A stretch of DNA of 64,000 nucleotides from an uncultured Clostridia bacterium (GTDB lineage: Bacteria; Bacillota; Clostridia; Oscillospirales; Acutalibacteraceae), in the NCBI GenBank assembly GCA_944380885.1, contig CALWIZ010000009.1, positions 1 through 64,000 on the forward strand, read 5' to 3'. Below are positions 12,449 through 21,639 of this stretch, piece after piece. The notes beneath the pieces are model-generated. The model was not told where the DNA came from. It did not search any database and was given only the letters and a program-made list of their open reading frames with translations. Numbering within the stretch: the stretch's first letter is position 1; the number at the start of each line of letters is the position of its first letter. The translations under genes and the position numbers were made by a program.

Positions 12449-13888
12449 TTATGCCATACTTAATGATTTATTGTAAGGAAGCTGTACTAATCCCAAAATA
12501 GCCTTTCTCAAAAGTGATAAATCATCCGCACTGCCTGCATTACCGTCATAATTCAAGTCGGCCGCCGCAGAAGCTTCGCCCATTTTTGCAGACATTTTTT
12601 TCATACAAACAAGGTCTCTTATGTCAACTTCATTATCGGCATTAACGTCACCGTTACGGACTGATGTAATCTTTATATTATCTATGTCAATATCCGCCTC
12701 GGACGTCCACCATCCGTTGTAAAGCATAAATGCGGCCATACCGTCACACGGTACCGTAACTGTTGCGGTGTATGTTTGCCAACCAAGAGCCTCATTTTGA
12801 ATTGCAGCCAACCCAGCGGAACTGCCGTTAATATAATCATTTGGTCTCCCCATATTAGCTGTAAGCATTTTATCAGCGGTACCGAAAGCAAGAGCCGCTG
12901 TAAAATCAGTTAAACCCTCGTTATAGTGCTTTGCACTATTTATATTTATATCAAAGGAGACCTCCAACCGATCGCCCTTTTTATACGCCGCAGGCGAAAC
13001 ACCGTCAGAAGCTGTAAGCACAAAGGCAGAAAGATAATCAGCATTATCCTTAGGAGATTTCATCTGACCAATGTGCATAACCGTGCCGTGCTCGCCACCA
13101 AGGTCTTTTATTGCGGCAACACGGGGGACAGTACCGTAATAACTGCTTTCATAAAAAGCATTATCCTTTTCAAAATCAACAGTTGTATCAGTGCCGTAAG
13201 CCTCTTTAACCGGCGTAACGGTAATATCATCTATCCAAACATCAGCCGTATCATTCCACCACTCGTGATCGCTCTTTAAAGCAATAACAATCGGCATACC
13301 TTCTTCCCCGGTTTTGAAAAGAAGTTCTGCATCGACCCAACCGTCCGTATCACTGTTAATATAGGCTATATTACCGTTATAATAATCTCTTACTGTCGCT
13401 TCGTCATCATTAGCGGTATTAAGATATCCAACCCTTAACATTAAAGGCTTGCCGTAATCATTATTGTCTGCTTTAGAATAATATTTTAAGCTGATTTTAT
13501 ATACCGTATTTGCTTCGGGCGTAAAAAAGGCTAAATTTTCATTATTGGAATCATAAATTTTCACAAAATTCGGCCATTTCTGACCGTTGTCTCTATAACC
13601 GTTATCGCGACCTTTAAGAAAATGAACAGCATTACCGTTTGCACCTATTGAGTTGCTGTCTTCAATCAAAGCCTTCCAATAAGATAGAGTTGACGTTTGA
13701 TCGTTATAGATTCTGTTAGTACACTCAGCATTGCTTATGACGGTATTTTCATAACTGACGCCGCTGTCATCATAGCTGTTTGTAATTACACCTACACCCG
13801 CTTCTTCAGCAGAAGCGCCGAACGGAACAATATTTAATAAAGAAAAAATCACTGTGACCGATAAAACAACTGATATAATTTTACGCAT
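12449..13888 (-). CDS. secreted dockerin type I protein with two CBM-like modules
   Basis: Protein of 479 residues with a signal peptide (1-27), two jelly-roll-like modules (~35-228 and ~232-402) and a C-terminal type I dockerin (~408-466). The dockerin shows two EF-hand-like Ca-binding loops starting DVNADNEVD and DLNYDGNAG, each followed by a helix. Dockerins plug into cohesins of a scaffoldin, so this protein should be displayed on a multi-protein complex. No cohesin gene is in the window. The second module shares NMG, PCDG and IDNI motifs with the modules of the next gene, so both probably bind the same glycan. No catalytic motif is recognisable. The loops and helices are complete, making the dockerin call firm. 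Confidence 0.82.
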   Translation of the reverse strand: MRKIISVVLSVTVIFSLLNIVPFGASAEEAGVGVITNSYDDSGVSYENTVISNAECTNRIYNDQTSTLSYWKALIEDSNSIGANGNAVHFLKGRDNGYRDNGQKWPNFVKIYDSNNENLAFFTPEANTVYKISLKYYSKADNNDYGKPLMLRVGYLNTANDDEATVRDYYNGNIAYINSDTDGWVDAELLFKTGEEGMPIVIALKSDHEWWNDTADVWIDDITVTPVKEAYGTDTTVDFEKDNAFYESSYYGTVPRVAAIKDLGGEHGTVMHIGQMKSPKDNADYLSAFVLTASDGVSPAAYKKGDRLEVSFDININSAKHYNEGLTDFTAALAFGTADKMLTANMGRPNDYINGSSAGLAAIQNEALGWQTYTATVTVPCDGMAAFMLYNGWWTSEADIDIDNIKITSVRNGDVNADNEVDIRDLVCMKKMSAKMGEASAAADLNYDGNAGSADDLSLLRKAILGLVQLPYNKSLSMA

Positions 13889-13924
13889 ACTGAATTTTCC
13901 TTTCTGATATGTTCTATTTAGAAT

Positions 13925-15346
13925 TTACTTTGCCGAATTTAATTTTTCTGTCATCTTAGCCGCCGCGCTTGTGAATTGATTCTCATAAGAGGACAGTTTA
14001 GCCGCAACCTGTACGGGCGACAAGTCTGCCACTTTCTTTAAATCCTCATATTTAGCGGAAGTATAGCTGAATGCGTTGGTATCGAAGTAATAATTTATCC
14101 CCTCCTTTTCAGCCAAGGCCATTTCATCAAAATACGCTTTTTCCATAGCGTTATTTATAAATACATTTGCTCCGGCGTCCTTATAATATCCGTAATCAAG
14201 GAAATATCTGAGGAAATATGCCGCCGCCTGCGGATTCTTAGCACCCTTTGCAATGCCGTAGCAGCGCAGTGTCGCCGACTGCTTGCAGGCTTTACCCTGA
14301 TAGCTGGTAGGCGTTGGGACTACTCCCAATATCGCAGGATTTGTTTCTTTAAACCAACCGTTGTATTTGCAGCCATACGCGCTTTGAACATAAAGACCTA
14401 TTGTTCCGCTTGTAAATTGAGCAAACCAGCGCGCCGGGTCCCAAAGTCCGTTTTGAATATTGGCAGCGCAGTACTGATAAGCCGTGGCAGCCTTGCCGAC
14501 ATTCTGAGTGAAAACATCCTTTTTTGTATCGAAAGAAACCAACGGCGTGCCAAGAGACGCGCTCATTTTCATCGGGTCAACATATCCACCGGTATTTTTG
14601 GTCGCCGCCACCTTTTCAAGGCAGACGCGCAGATTTTCATAAGTCCATTTGCCGTTTTTGTAATAATCTGCGGGGGAAGTGATACCGTTTTTGCTGAAAA
14701 GCTGTGTATTATAAAAGCACATATCTATATTGTACCAAACGCTTTTCATACTGTTTACAAAATAGGTATTATCCCCTACAGTTGTAATTTCGCTGACCTG
14801 CGGATCCCAAAAGCTGTCGTTTAAATCAATATAATTCTGAATCGGCTGTGCAATTTCCAAGCCGGCAGGGAAAATTTCATTGCAAATAACAACGTCCGGT
14901 CCGGATTTTGCAGCTATCTGTTTAGAAACCGTGCTTACATAAGCATCCTGGTCATATGCTACTAACTTAACCTTGATTCTAGTTTTTTTCGTAAAAGCCT
15001 CAATCACCTTTTTGTATTCGGCGGCGCCCTCGTCACCGAAATGCGCAAAGGTAAGAGTTGAGCCCTTAAGATTTTTCGGAATATTCGCAAACGGGTCGTT
15101 CCCCGATATATTGACCGGCTCACTCTCTGAAGTGCTCCCCGTGCCGGAGCTTGCATTGCTCGAGACGCCACTGCTCGTTTCTGAATCATTGCCGCTCTGG
15201 ATTCCGTCACCTCTTTCATCGTCGAAATCAATCAGACCGACATTATCCGATTCTGTTTTTTTGTCCTTGTTACCGCAGGCGCCGAGCATTGTAAGCATAC
15301 TCAGACAGCAAAGCAGTGACACTGTTTTCAAAAACCATTTTCTCAT
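13925..15346 (-). CDS. ABC sugar transporter solute-binding lipoprotein
   Basis: Lipoprotein of 473 residues with lipobox LGAC (lipid Cys24), then a Ser/Gly/Glu-rich linker (~30-85) that tethers the domain, then a family 1 extracellular solute-binding fold starting GSTLTFAHFG at ~94. Such proteins capture oligosaccharides for a MalF/MalG-type permease. It is followed at 39 bases downstream in the operon by nothing but glycan genes, and preceded by a permease pair, so it belongs to the second importer set. An internal hallmark is the segment GPDVVICNE. The specific sugar cannot be predicted. Confidence 0.85.
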   Translation of the reverse strand: MRKWFLKTVSLLCCLSMLTMLGACGNKDKKTESDNVGLIDFDDERGDGIQSGNDSETSSGVSSNASSGTGSTSESEPVNISGNDPFANIPKNLKGSTLTFAHFGDEGAAEYKKVIEAFTKKTRIKVKLVAYDQDAYVSTVSKQIAAKSGPDVVICNEIFPAGLEIAQPIQNYIDLNDSFWDPQVSEITTVGDNTYFVNSMKSVWYNIDMCFYNTQLFSKNGITSPADYYKNGKWTYENLRVCLEKVAATKNTGGYVDPMKMSASLGTPLVSFDTKKDVFTQNVGKAATAYQYCAANIQNGLWDPARWFAQFTSGTIGLYVQSAYGCKYNGWFKETNPAILGVVPTPTSYQGKACKQSATLRCYGIAKGAKNPQAAAYFLRYFLDYGYYKDAGANVFINNAMEKAYFDEMALAEKEGINYYFDTNAFSYTSAKYEDLKKVADLSPVQVAAKLSSYENQFTSAAAKMTEKLNSAK

Positions 15347-15385
15347 AAAATCATTCTCCTTTTTTATTTTATAACATTAGGTTTA

Positions 15386-16360
15386 TCAACCTGTAATACC
15401 TACGCGATCAATGCTTTTCACAAACTTACGCTGCAGTACCAAATAAAGCCCCAAGGGAATTACAATATAAATCAGGCAGGCGCAAAAAACAATGCTCGGC
15501 GCTTCGGGCGTATTGTCAAGCCACATACCAAGCTGCTGCAGGCTTTGCTCCATATTGGCAAGCGAAACCGAAAGCGGAATTTTTTCCGAAAGGAAGCAGA
15601 GCTGCGCAAGATAGGTTTCATTCCAGTGCCATATAAATGACAAAACCGTGACCGTTACAATCACAACCGAAGAAGACGGCAGAGCGATGCTCAAAAAGGT
15701 TCGTACTGGTCCCGCGCCGTCAACATAGGCGGCGTCCTCCAATTCTCTCGGAAGGCCGCTGAAAAACTGAATGTAAATATAAATTATCATACCCGAGCGC
15801 ACACCGACAGCAAACAGCGACGGCAGCCAATAACACCAATCCGTGTTGAAAATATTCAGCCTTAAATCAATGCCTGTCGCCTTATTAAATAAGCCGAAAA
15901 TGCCTAAAATATCCAAACTCCTGTAGTTTACCGATAACGACATACCGTACATGGAAAGCGGTATCATAAGCGACAGAACAAGAAAAAACATTGCCACCTT
16001 TTTACCCTTAAAGTTAAATCTTGCAAAGCCGTAAGCCGCCACCGAACAGGAAATAACCTCTATAGCCGCCGAAACTATTTGCAGACTTAATGTCCTGAGA
16101 ATAGAAGTTTTAAAATTCAAAAGCTCCGCCGCCACCGAAAACCACTCGGGTGTTATATACTGCGGAAACCAGATAAAGCTGACATCCTGCAATGCCCGTT
16201 CGCCCTTTATTGCCGTGCTTACCATATAAAACAGCGGATACAGAACAATATAACCCACAACTAAAAGCATATAATAGCGGAATACTCTGCCGATAACGGA
16301 ATTAATTGCTTTTTTTGTTTTTGACTTATTTTTTCCGCTCAAAAAACTAATATCAGTCAT
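15386..16360 (-). CDS. carbohydrate ABC transporter permease (MalG-like)
   Basis: Membrane protein of 324 residues with about six helices. The cytoplasmic EAA loop, which docks the ATPase, is DAAYVDGAGPVRTFLSIALP at about 218-240. Its N-terminal helix and C-terminal ending LVLQRKFVKSIDRVGITG are typical of MalG/UgpE-type subunits. It starts six bases after the partner permease gene, indicating a coupled pair. It forms half of the channel for imported oligosaccharides; no ATPase gene is near, so a shared MsmX-type ATPase encoded elsewhere is inferred. Confidence 0.9.
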   Translation of the reverse strand: MTDISFLSGKNKSKTKKAINSVIGRVFRYYMLLVVGYIVLYPLFYMVSTAIKGERALQDVSFIWFPQYITPEWFSVAAELLNFKTSILRTLSLQIVSAAIEVISCSVAAYGFARFNFKGKKVAMFFLVLSLMIPLSMYGMSLSVNYRSLDILGIFGLFNKATGIDLRLNIFNTDWCYWLPSLFAVGVRSGMIIYIYIQFFSGLPRELEDAAYVDGAGPVRTFLSIALPSSSVVIVTVTVLSFIWHWNETYLAQLCFLSEKIPLSVSLANMEQSLQQLGMWLDNTPEAPSIVFCACLIYIVIPLGLYLVLQRKFVKSIDRVGITG

Positions 16361-16366
16361 ATCAAA

Positions 16367-17266
16367 TTACTCCCACCGCTTTACAAAAAACTTGTTATAC
16401 ACAAAGGCAATCAAAGCAATAAAAATGCCTACAAAAAGAAAATAAAACCAAAGCATCGCCGAGCCTACGCCGTACTCCATAAGATTAAACTGCTCATACG
16501 CTTTCAGCATAATATCGTTATTAGCGGAAGACACCAATTCGATCGCGGTGAATATAACCACAAGGAATACCGTGCGCATAAGCATCGGAAGGGTTACAAA
16601 CCAGAATTCCTCCCATTTTGTCGCACCCTCTACCTTTGCAACCTCGTAAAGCAGATCCGGAATAGTTTGTAGCCCTGCAATCAAAAGCAATGTTTGTATA
16701 CCGCTTTGCCAAATCAGCAAAAATATGTTGCTCAGTGCGCTTGAAATGTATTTTTCTACCGTTGACGGAAGATTCAGCCCCTTTAAAACATCACCGAAAT
16801 TTATCATATCAAAGGCAACCGAGCTTGAAACCGCAGAGCTTGTAGCGTTGATAGAGCCGGCCTTTAAAAACAGCTCCAAAACCGCACCGCTTGCAAAAAT
16901 AACCGGAAGAAAATAAAGTCCTCTGAAAAATATTCTTCCTTTATACTTTCCGTTAAGCAAAAGCGCCATAACCATGCTGACAATCAAAATAAACGGCAAA
17001 GACAGCAGCATACTCGAAAAGGAGGCTAAAAGATTATCAAGGTATTCCGGGTCGGTCACTAAAATATTATAGTAATTAGAGAGCTTTTCAAAATGCGTCG
17101 ATATGCCGTTTTCATTGATTTCAAGCGAGGTAAAGCTATAATAAACCGACTGGAGAATGGGGAAAATAAAGAACAGAAGCATTCCTATCACCCAATGGGA
17201 TATAAACATTACGCCGTATTGAGATTTCAAAGACTCTATGCCTTTTCTTTTCTTTTTAACCCGCAT
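16367..17266 (-). CDS. carbohydrate ABC transporter permease (MalF-like)
   Basis: Membrane protein of 299 residues with six predicted helices. Its EAA motif is EVAKVEGATKWEEFWFVTLP at about residue 213. The N-terminal basic stretch followed by a helix and the ending YNKFFVKRWE fit MalF/UgpA-type subunits. Its start overlaps the stop of the DUF5696 lipoprotein gene by one base, which argues for co-translation and a working link between these two proteins. It pairs with the MalG-like product of the next gene. Confidence 0.9.
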   Translation of the reverse strand: MRVKKKRKGIESLKSQYGVMFISHWVIGMLLFFIFPILQSVYYSFTSLEINENGISTHFEKLSNYYNILVTDPEYLDNLLASFSSMLLSLPFILIVSMVMALLLNGKYKGRIFFRGLYFLPVIFASGAVLELFLKAGSINATSSAVSSSVAFDMINFGDVLKGLNLPSTVEKYISSALSNIFLLIWQSGIQTLLLIAGLQTIPDLLYEVAKVEGATKWEEFWFVTLPMLMRTVFLVVIFTAIELVSSANNDIMLKAYEQFNLMEYGVGSAMLWFYFLFVGIFIALIAFVYNKFFVKRWE

Positions 17267-19506
17267 TATATCCCCTCCAGTATCAGATAGCTTTGTTTTC
17301 CTACCGTATTTCCCTCAAAGGTAAGCGCCTCATCAGTGTAATTCACCGCCACCCTGACGCCGTTTTCAAACGTTGTTACTCTAAGCTTATTTTCAAGGAT
17401 ACGGTGGTCTGTTATCTGCGCGCCGTCAATACGCGCCAACAGCCTATGTATATCGTTCACGCTCTTTACGATTCTTTCCCTTATCCCCTTATAGGAAGAG
17501 CCGCAAAGAGAAGAAAATTCCGAGACGACTATCGTTTCATCACTGTTGTAAAGCAACGTAAAGGTAGGAGCAGCCCCGCTTTCGGCACACCTGAGAATCG
17601 CTTTATCCCAATTCTCGCTGAGATTAACGGATTCACTTCCCATTGGCACATATCCCCTGAATACCAATGAATAAAACGGAACCGAAACAGATTCGATATG
17701 ATATTCAGATGAAGCTAAGGGCGTATCTATTACATAATCGGCACATCCCGCCGCATAATCGTTTGCCCTGTGTGCTAAAATTTCGTTTGTTTCCTTTGTT
17801 TTTGAGAAAATTTCGGAAACGGTATCCGCCATTCCCGCACATACCTGCGTATCTGCTCCGGCATAGTCCGAATAGACAGTATGGGAAAGTAAATCGAAGC
17901 CCACGCCCGGTATCCCATAAGCATTTGCCGCATTTACCGCCTTTTGTGCCGCCTTGGCTAAAGCTTTTCTTGCAAGGAGCATATACCGTTCGCCGGTTGT
18001 ATTTCTTGTTACGTTATCAAAGGTGTAAAGATAAGCTGTTTGCCCGTTGGGAGATTTTGCAGTATCCTTTCCTGTGGAAAAGCCATTGCCGGACTGCTTG
18101 AATCGAACAATATCAAAATTCATAAAAAGCGAAATTTTATTCGTGCCGCAGAATTCGGTAAAATCGGAGAACTGTTTTTTATTTCCGAGCTTTTTTGCCG
18201 CTTTAAAGCCGCCGCCGACCTTGCCTGTATTCATTCCGCTTTGCCCGAAGCCGTAAAGCTCAACTAAAATCTCACCTTCGGTATTTTCCCTGAAATATTC
18301 GGACATTTCCTGTGCCTGCGCAACGGTAGTAAGACTGTATAAAACGGTTCTCGGTATACCGAATGTATACGCCTTCTTCTGAACGCCGCCTAAAATTTTC
18401 AAATTTACGGCAGTTTCATTTTTATCGCTCTTTACAAGCTTATTGTTTTCAAGCAAATATCCGCGGTAAATCTCAGCCATACCGTTATAATTCGCCTTAT
18501 CGCCCGAAAGGAAATAATAGCTCACCCGAAGCAGGGTATCGGATATTGATTTTCCGTATAGCTTCACTTCATAATTTGCACTCAGATACCTCGGCGGCTG
18601 CTTTACATTCGCATATCCTTTTATTCTGAAAAAAGGATAAATTGTAGAATAGCCTACATTTTGGGAGCCGACATTAGTTAAAAATGAAGCCTGCTCCGCG
18701 CCGGAGGTTATGATGCCGGCAATAGCAGTGTTTCCGCTTTTGGAACCGAAAACCGGCAGACAGACCTGCCTTTCGTAATTTGTAAGCGTAAAGGTGCTTA
18801 CCGTTAAATCGTCGCCGTAAACCTTAAACTCATTTTGCTTGCCGATAAGATCGATCGTTTTCGGCTCTATCAAAGCACCGCTGCCGTCAGGCAAAAACAA
18901 ATAAGAATCTTCCGTATCATTCTTTATTCCGCATATAAACGGTGCAATCGCGACACCTGTTACAAAGTTATCGCCGTTATCACTGACTTCCGCGGGATTT
19001 ACTGTAATATCGAAACGGTCGTCCGCAATGGTATATTCCACCGGCACGGAAATTTCCAGATTTGAAAAATCGTATGTAACGCGTATGCCGCCTTCTATCC
19101 GCTCGGTATAAACCGCACCTTCTCCGATTGCATCGGTTGACGCGTAGGCGGTTTCATCGCCCATGGATTCAGCGGTGTAATATGATACGATTACCGGGGA
19201 TTCGATTTGAGGATTATTCAGGATTTTCATTCCTGTTTCATCGTATCTTACCTGCATAGCCTCGGATGGCATTGTGCTGTAAAGCTTTCCGCTTTGTTTA
19301 TCCGTGAGCATTACCTGTTTATAGGTATCGTTCCAGTGAAGAATAAACCGATTGTTTTCAAGAACAATGCCGTCCGCGACTTCTTCATTGCGAAACTGCA
19401 TATCTGAATACACTTTAGCGGATTTCACTGCGCCCTCACCGCCGCAGCCTGCCAGCAGGGATACCGTCAGCATTAAGGAAACAAAAACAAATATTATTCT
19501 TTTCAA
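17266..19506 (-). CDS. DUF5696-family lipoprotein, possible glycosidase-like barrel
   Basis: Lipoprotein of 746 residues with lipobox LLAGC (lipid Cys21). Residues ~40-300 look like a beta-sandwich and residues ~370-720 resemble a (beta/alpha)8 barrel, with a strand-like GIPGVGFDLLSHTVYSDY around D538 that looks like the end of a catalytic strand. I match it to DUF5696 proteins, which travel with sugar ABC permeases in Paenibacillus and Clostridia. Function is not established for that family as far as I know. One-base overlap with the MalF-like gene and 15-base spacing from the NHL gene tie it to the importer. It may trim or hold the glycan at the outer face of the membrane. Hydrolase activity is inference. 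Confidence 0.7.
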   Translation of the reverse strand: MKRIIFVFVSLMLTVSLLAGCGGEGAVKSAKVYSDMQFRNEEVADGIVLENNRFILHWNDTYKQVMLTDKQSGKLYSTMPSEAMQVRYDETGMKILNNPQIESPVIVSYYTAESMGDETAYASTDAIGEGAVYTERIEGGIRVTYDFSNLEISVPVEYTIADDRFDITVNPAEVSDNGDNFVTGVAIAPFICGIKNDTEDSYLFLPDGSGALIEPKTIDLIGKQNEFKVYGDDLTVSTFTLTNYERQVCLPVFGSKSGNTAIAGIITSGAEQASFLTNVGSQNVGYSTIYPFFRIKGYANVKQPPRYLSANYEVKLYGKSISDTLLRVSYYFLSGDKANYNGMAEIYRGYLLENNKLVKSDKNETAVNLKILGGVQKKAYTFGIPRTVLYSLTTVAQAQEMSEYFRENTEGEILVELYGFGQSGMNTGKVGGGFKAAKKLGNKKQFSDFTEFCGTNKISLFMNFDIVRFKQSGNGFSTGKDTAKSPNGQTAYLYTFDNVTRNTTGERYMLLARKALAKAAQKAVNAANAYGIPGVGFDLLSHTVYSDYAGADTQVCAGMADTVSEIFSKTKETNEILAHRANDYAAGCADYVIDTPLASSEYHIESVSVPFYSLVFRGYVPMGSESVNLSENWDKAILRCAESGAAPTFTLLYNSDETIVVSEFSSLCGSSYKGIRERIVKSVNDIHRLLARIDGAQITDHRILENKLRVTTFENGVRVAVNYTDEALTFEGNTVGKQSYLILEGI

Positions 19507-19521
19507 GCTCAGTATCCCCCT

Positions 19522-21627
19522 TTATCTGTAACGAAGCTCAATATACAATGTTTTAAGCCAGGCAAAAAGCTGCTGTGAAATTAAAAATACAAGGAATAAA
19601 AGAAAGACGATAATCAACATTCCTATCACGGTGAAAATTGTCGTGCCTAAGAATCTGCCGAATTCATAATCGTGTATGCGCATAATGCCGATTATCAGCA
19701 TCAATGCGGCATAAGCCGTACATATCACCACAAAAATGTCAAGGAAGGCACCCTCGCTCGGCACTAAAATGTGCGTCAGGATAAGCCGTACCGTCTTTGC
19801 GAACAGAATCGGACTCAGGCTGTAGCAGGTCACAATGAAGATTTCCTTCATCTTCCCTATTCCGCCCGCCAATGTGCATACCAGCCAGTTGGAAACCGTC
19901 CAAAGCACGATCAACCCAACCGTGCTTAAAAATACATAAATTGCATTATAGCTTTCGCTGTCAAATACGGTAAAGGCGAACCCGCCCAGCGTATCGTTCA
20001 GAACGGTTATTACATAAAACAGCACCAGTATAACAACCGAAATTATAACAGAGCCTTCGCCCTTTTCCTTTATCAGTCTGAAAGACTCAACCGGATGCGC
20101 AACGCTCGATAAGGCTGTTTTCAATTTAACATTCTTAATTAAAACAATGCCTTTTTTTCTTTTTAAAACCGACCAGACAACAATAGCTGCCACGAACAAA
20201 ACAACAACGGCGGCAATCAGATAGAAATTACTCTCAAGCACCCTTGTACGCGTTAATTCAAATGCCTTTGCATAAGTTTCGCGGTCTACGCCTAACTTTG
20301 CATATTCCATAGCCTTATCGTATTCGCCTAAATCGTAATACGCCTTAGCAAGACCCCTGTACCCTAATTGGTTATTAATGTCCTGCGAAACAACCTGTTC
20401 CCAAGGTTCTTTTGCGGCGGCGAAATCGCCCTTCAGGGTTATAAGCTGCGCGTTTCTGACAAGTGTTCCGTATTCTGTTTCGGAAAAAACCGTTAAGGAT
20501 TTACCGGTGCCGTCGGTTATCAGAACATCCGTACCGTTTACGGCGATTGCGGTTGGCAGGATAAATGTACCTTTTTGCTCGCCGTCGCCTATACTTCCGC
20601 CGAATACCGACAAAAGATTACGGCCGGCGTCATACCAAAAGATTCTTCCGGTCGTAGTGTCCAGGGCATATAAAAATCCGTCGGAATCCACATCAAGGCA
20701 TCCGAGACTTTGTATCTGTTTAGAATACTGGTAATTACCCACCTGCGAATCGGCAAAATTTATATCCGAAGCATTCAGTATATCCTTACCGCCCGGATTA
20801 AAACGCCTGATCTGACCGTGCTGAATCTCATCATCTCCGCTTTTCCCAGTCGCAGTATAAATGAAGTTTTCCGAATCAACCACAATATCGGTAAACATAT
20901 AAGGAAGCGACAGCTCATCCGTCGCCCTCTTAATATCGTTTGAGGTCAGCCTTTTCCATAAGCTCTGCAAGGCGCCCAAAACGGTTGTTTTAACGGTATT
21001 TGCGCCAAAAAAGCCCAAAAATTCCATTTGAGGCGAATAGAGAATAGCACCGTAATACGAACCGTCGCTTGCTATATATGTATATCCCTTTGAATCAACC
21101 GCCACTTTTATAGGGCGATACTGAAAGCCGGTGGGTATTAAAGGAGAATCCGGCAAAAGCAACAAGCGTTCAACCGTCCCATTATAGTTCAGCACTATTA
21201 CCCTGCCGTTTTCGGTATCCGCTATATAAATCAGCCCGCTTTTATCAACGTAAATTCCCTGCGCGTCGGTAAAAACCAAAGATTCGCCGTTAAATTCAAG
21301 CTTGCCCAAGGACTTTATAATCTTATATTTACTGTCAAGAACATAAATTTTTGAGCTGCCGCTGTCGAGTATATAGGTTTTACCGTCAAAAACCGCAACA
21401 TCCGAAAGCTTACTTTTATCGTCTGTACCGATTGCGGCACTGTCAATAACCTTTTCAACCTCATACATCGGTTTGGAAAAAACCGCCGTCTTATCGTTTG
21501 TATTGTAATCAACCCAATAAGTATAGCTTTTATAGGGTATCTCGTCCACATCCGCCGCGGATACTGTAAAAGAAAACAGCAGGCACAAACCTAATATGAA
21601 GGATATAAGGAATCTGCATTTTTTCAT
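19522..21627 (-). CDS. NHL beta-propeller / TPR / Yip1-domain membrane protein
   Basis: Protein of 701 residues with a signal peptide (1-25), an extracellular six-blade-like NHL propeller (~55-390, repeats such as GIYVDKSGLIYIADTENGRV and AVDSKGYTYIASD), a short TPR unit (~395-450, LGEYDKAMEYAKLG), one helix (~470-488) and a C-terminal Yip1-type block with about five helices (~515-695). The domain order is that of the NHL-Yip1 proteins seen next to DUF5696 and sugar permeases. Propellers bind proteins or glycans, so it may sense or scaffold substrate beside the permeases. Its place between two permease pairs supports a role in uptake. No enzymatic residue is evident. Confidence 0.75.
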   Translation of the reverse strand: MKKCRFLISFILGLCLLFSFTVSAADVDEIPYKSYTYWVDYNTNDKTAVFSKPMYEVEKVIDSAAIGTDDKSKLSDVAVFDGKTYILDSGSSKIYVLDSKYKIIKSLGKLEFNGESLVFTDAQGIYVDKSGLIYIADTENGRVIVLNYNGTVERLLLLPDSPLIPTGFQYRPIKVAVDSKGYTYIASDGSYYGAILYSPQMEFLGFFGANTVKTTVLGALQSLWKRLTSNDIKRATDELSLPYMFTDIVVDSENFIYTATGKSGDDEIQHGQIRRFNPGGKDILNASDINFADSQVGNYQYSKQIQSLGCLDVDSDGFLYALDTTTGRIFWYDAGRNLLSVFGGSIGDGEQKGTFILPTAIAVNGTDVLITDGTGKSLTVFSETEYGTLVRNAQLITLKGDFAAAKEPWEQVVSQDINNQLGYRGLAKAYYDLGEYDKAMEYAKLGVDRETYAKAFELTRTRVLESNFYLIAAVVVLFVAAIVVWSVLKRKKGIVLIKNVKLKTALSSVAHPVESFRLIKEKGEGSVIISVVILVLFYVITVLNDTLGGFAFTVFDSESYNAIYVFLSTVGLIVLWTVSNWLVCTLAGGIGKMKEIFIVTCYSLSPILFAKTVRLILTHILVPSEGAFLDIFVVICTAYAALMLIIGIMRIHDYEFGRFLGTTIFTVIGMLIIVFLLFLVFLISQQLFAWLKTLYIELRYR

Positions 21628-21639
21628 TTTCCTTACCTC

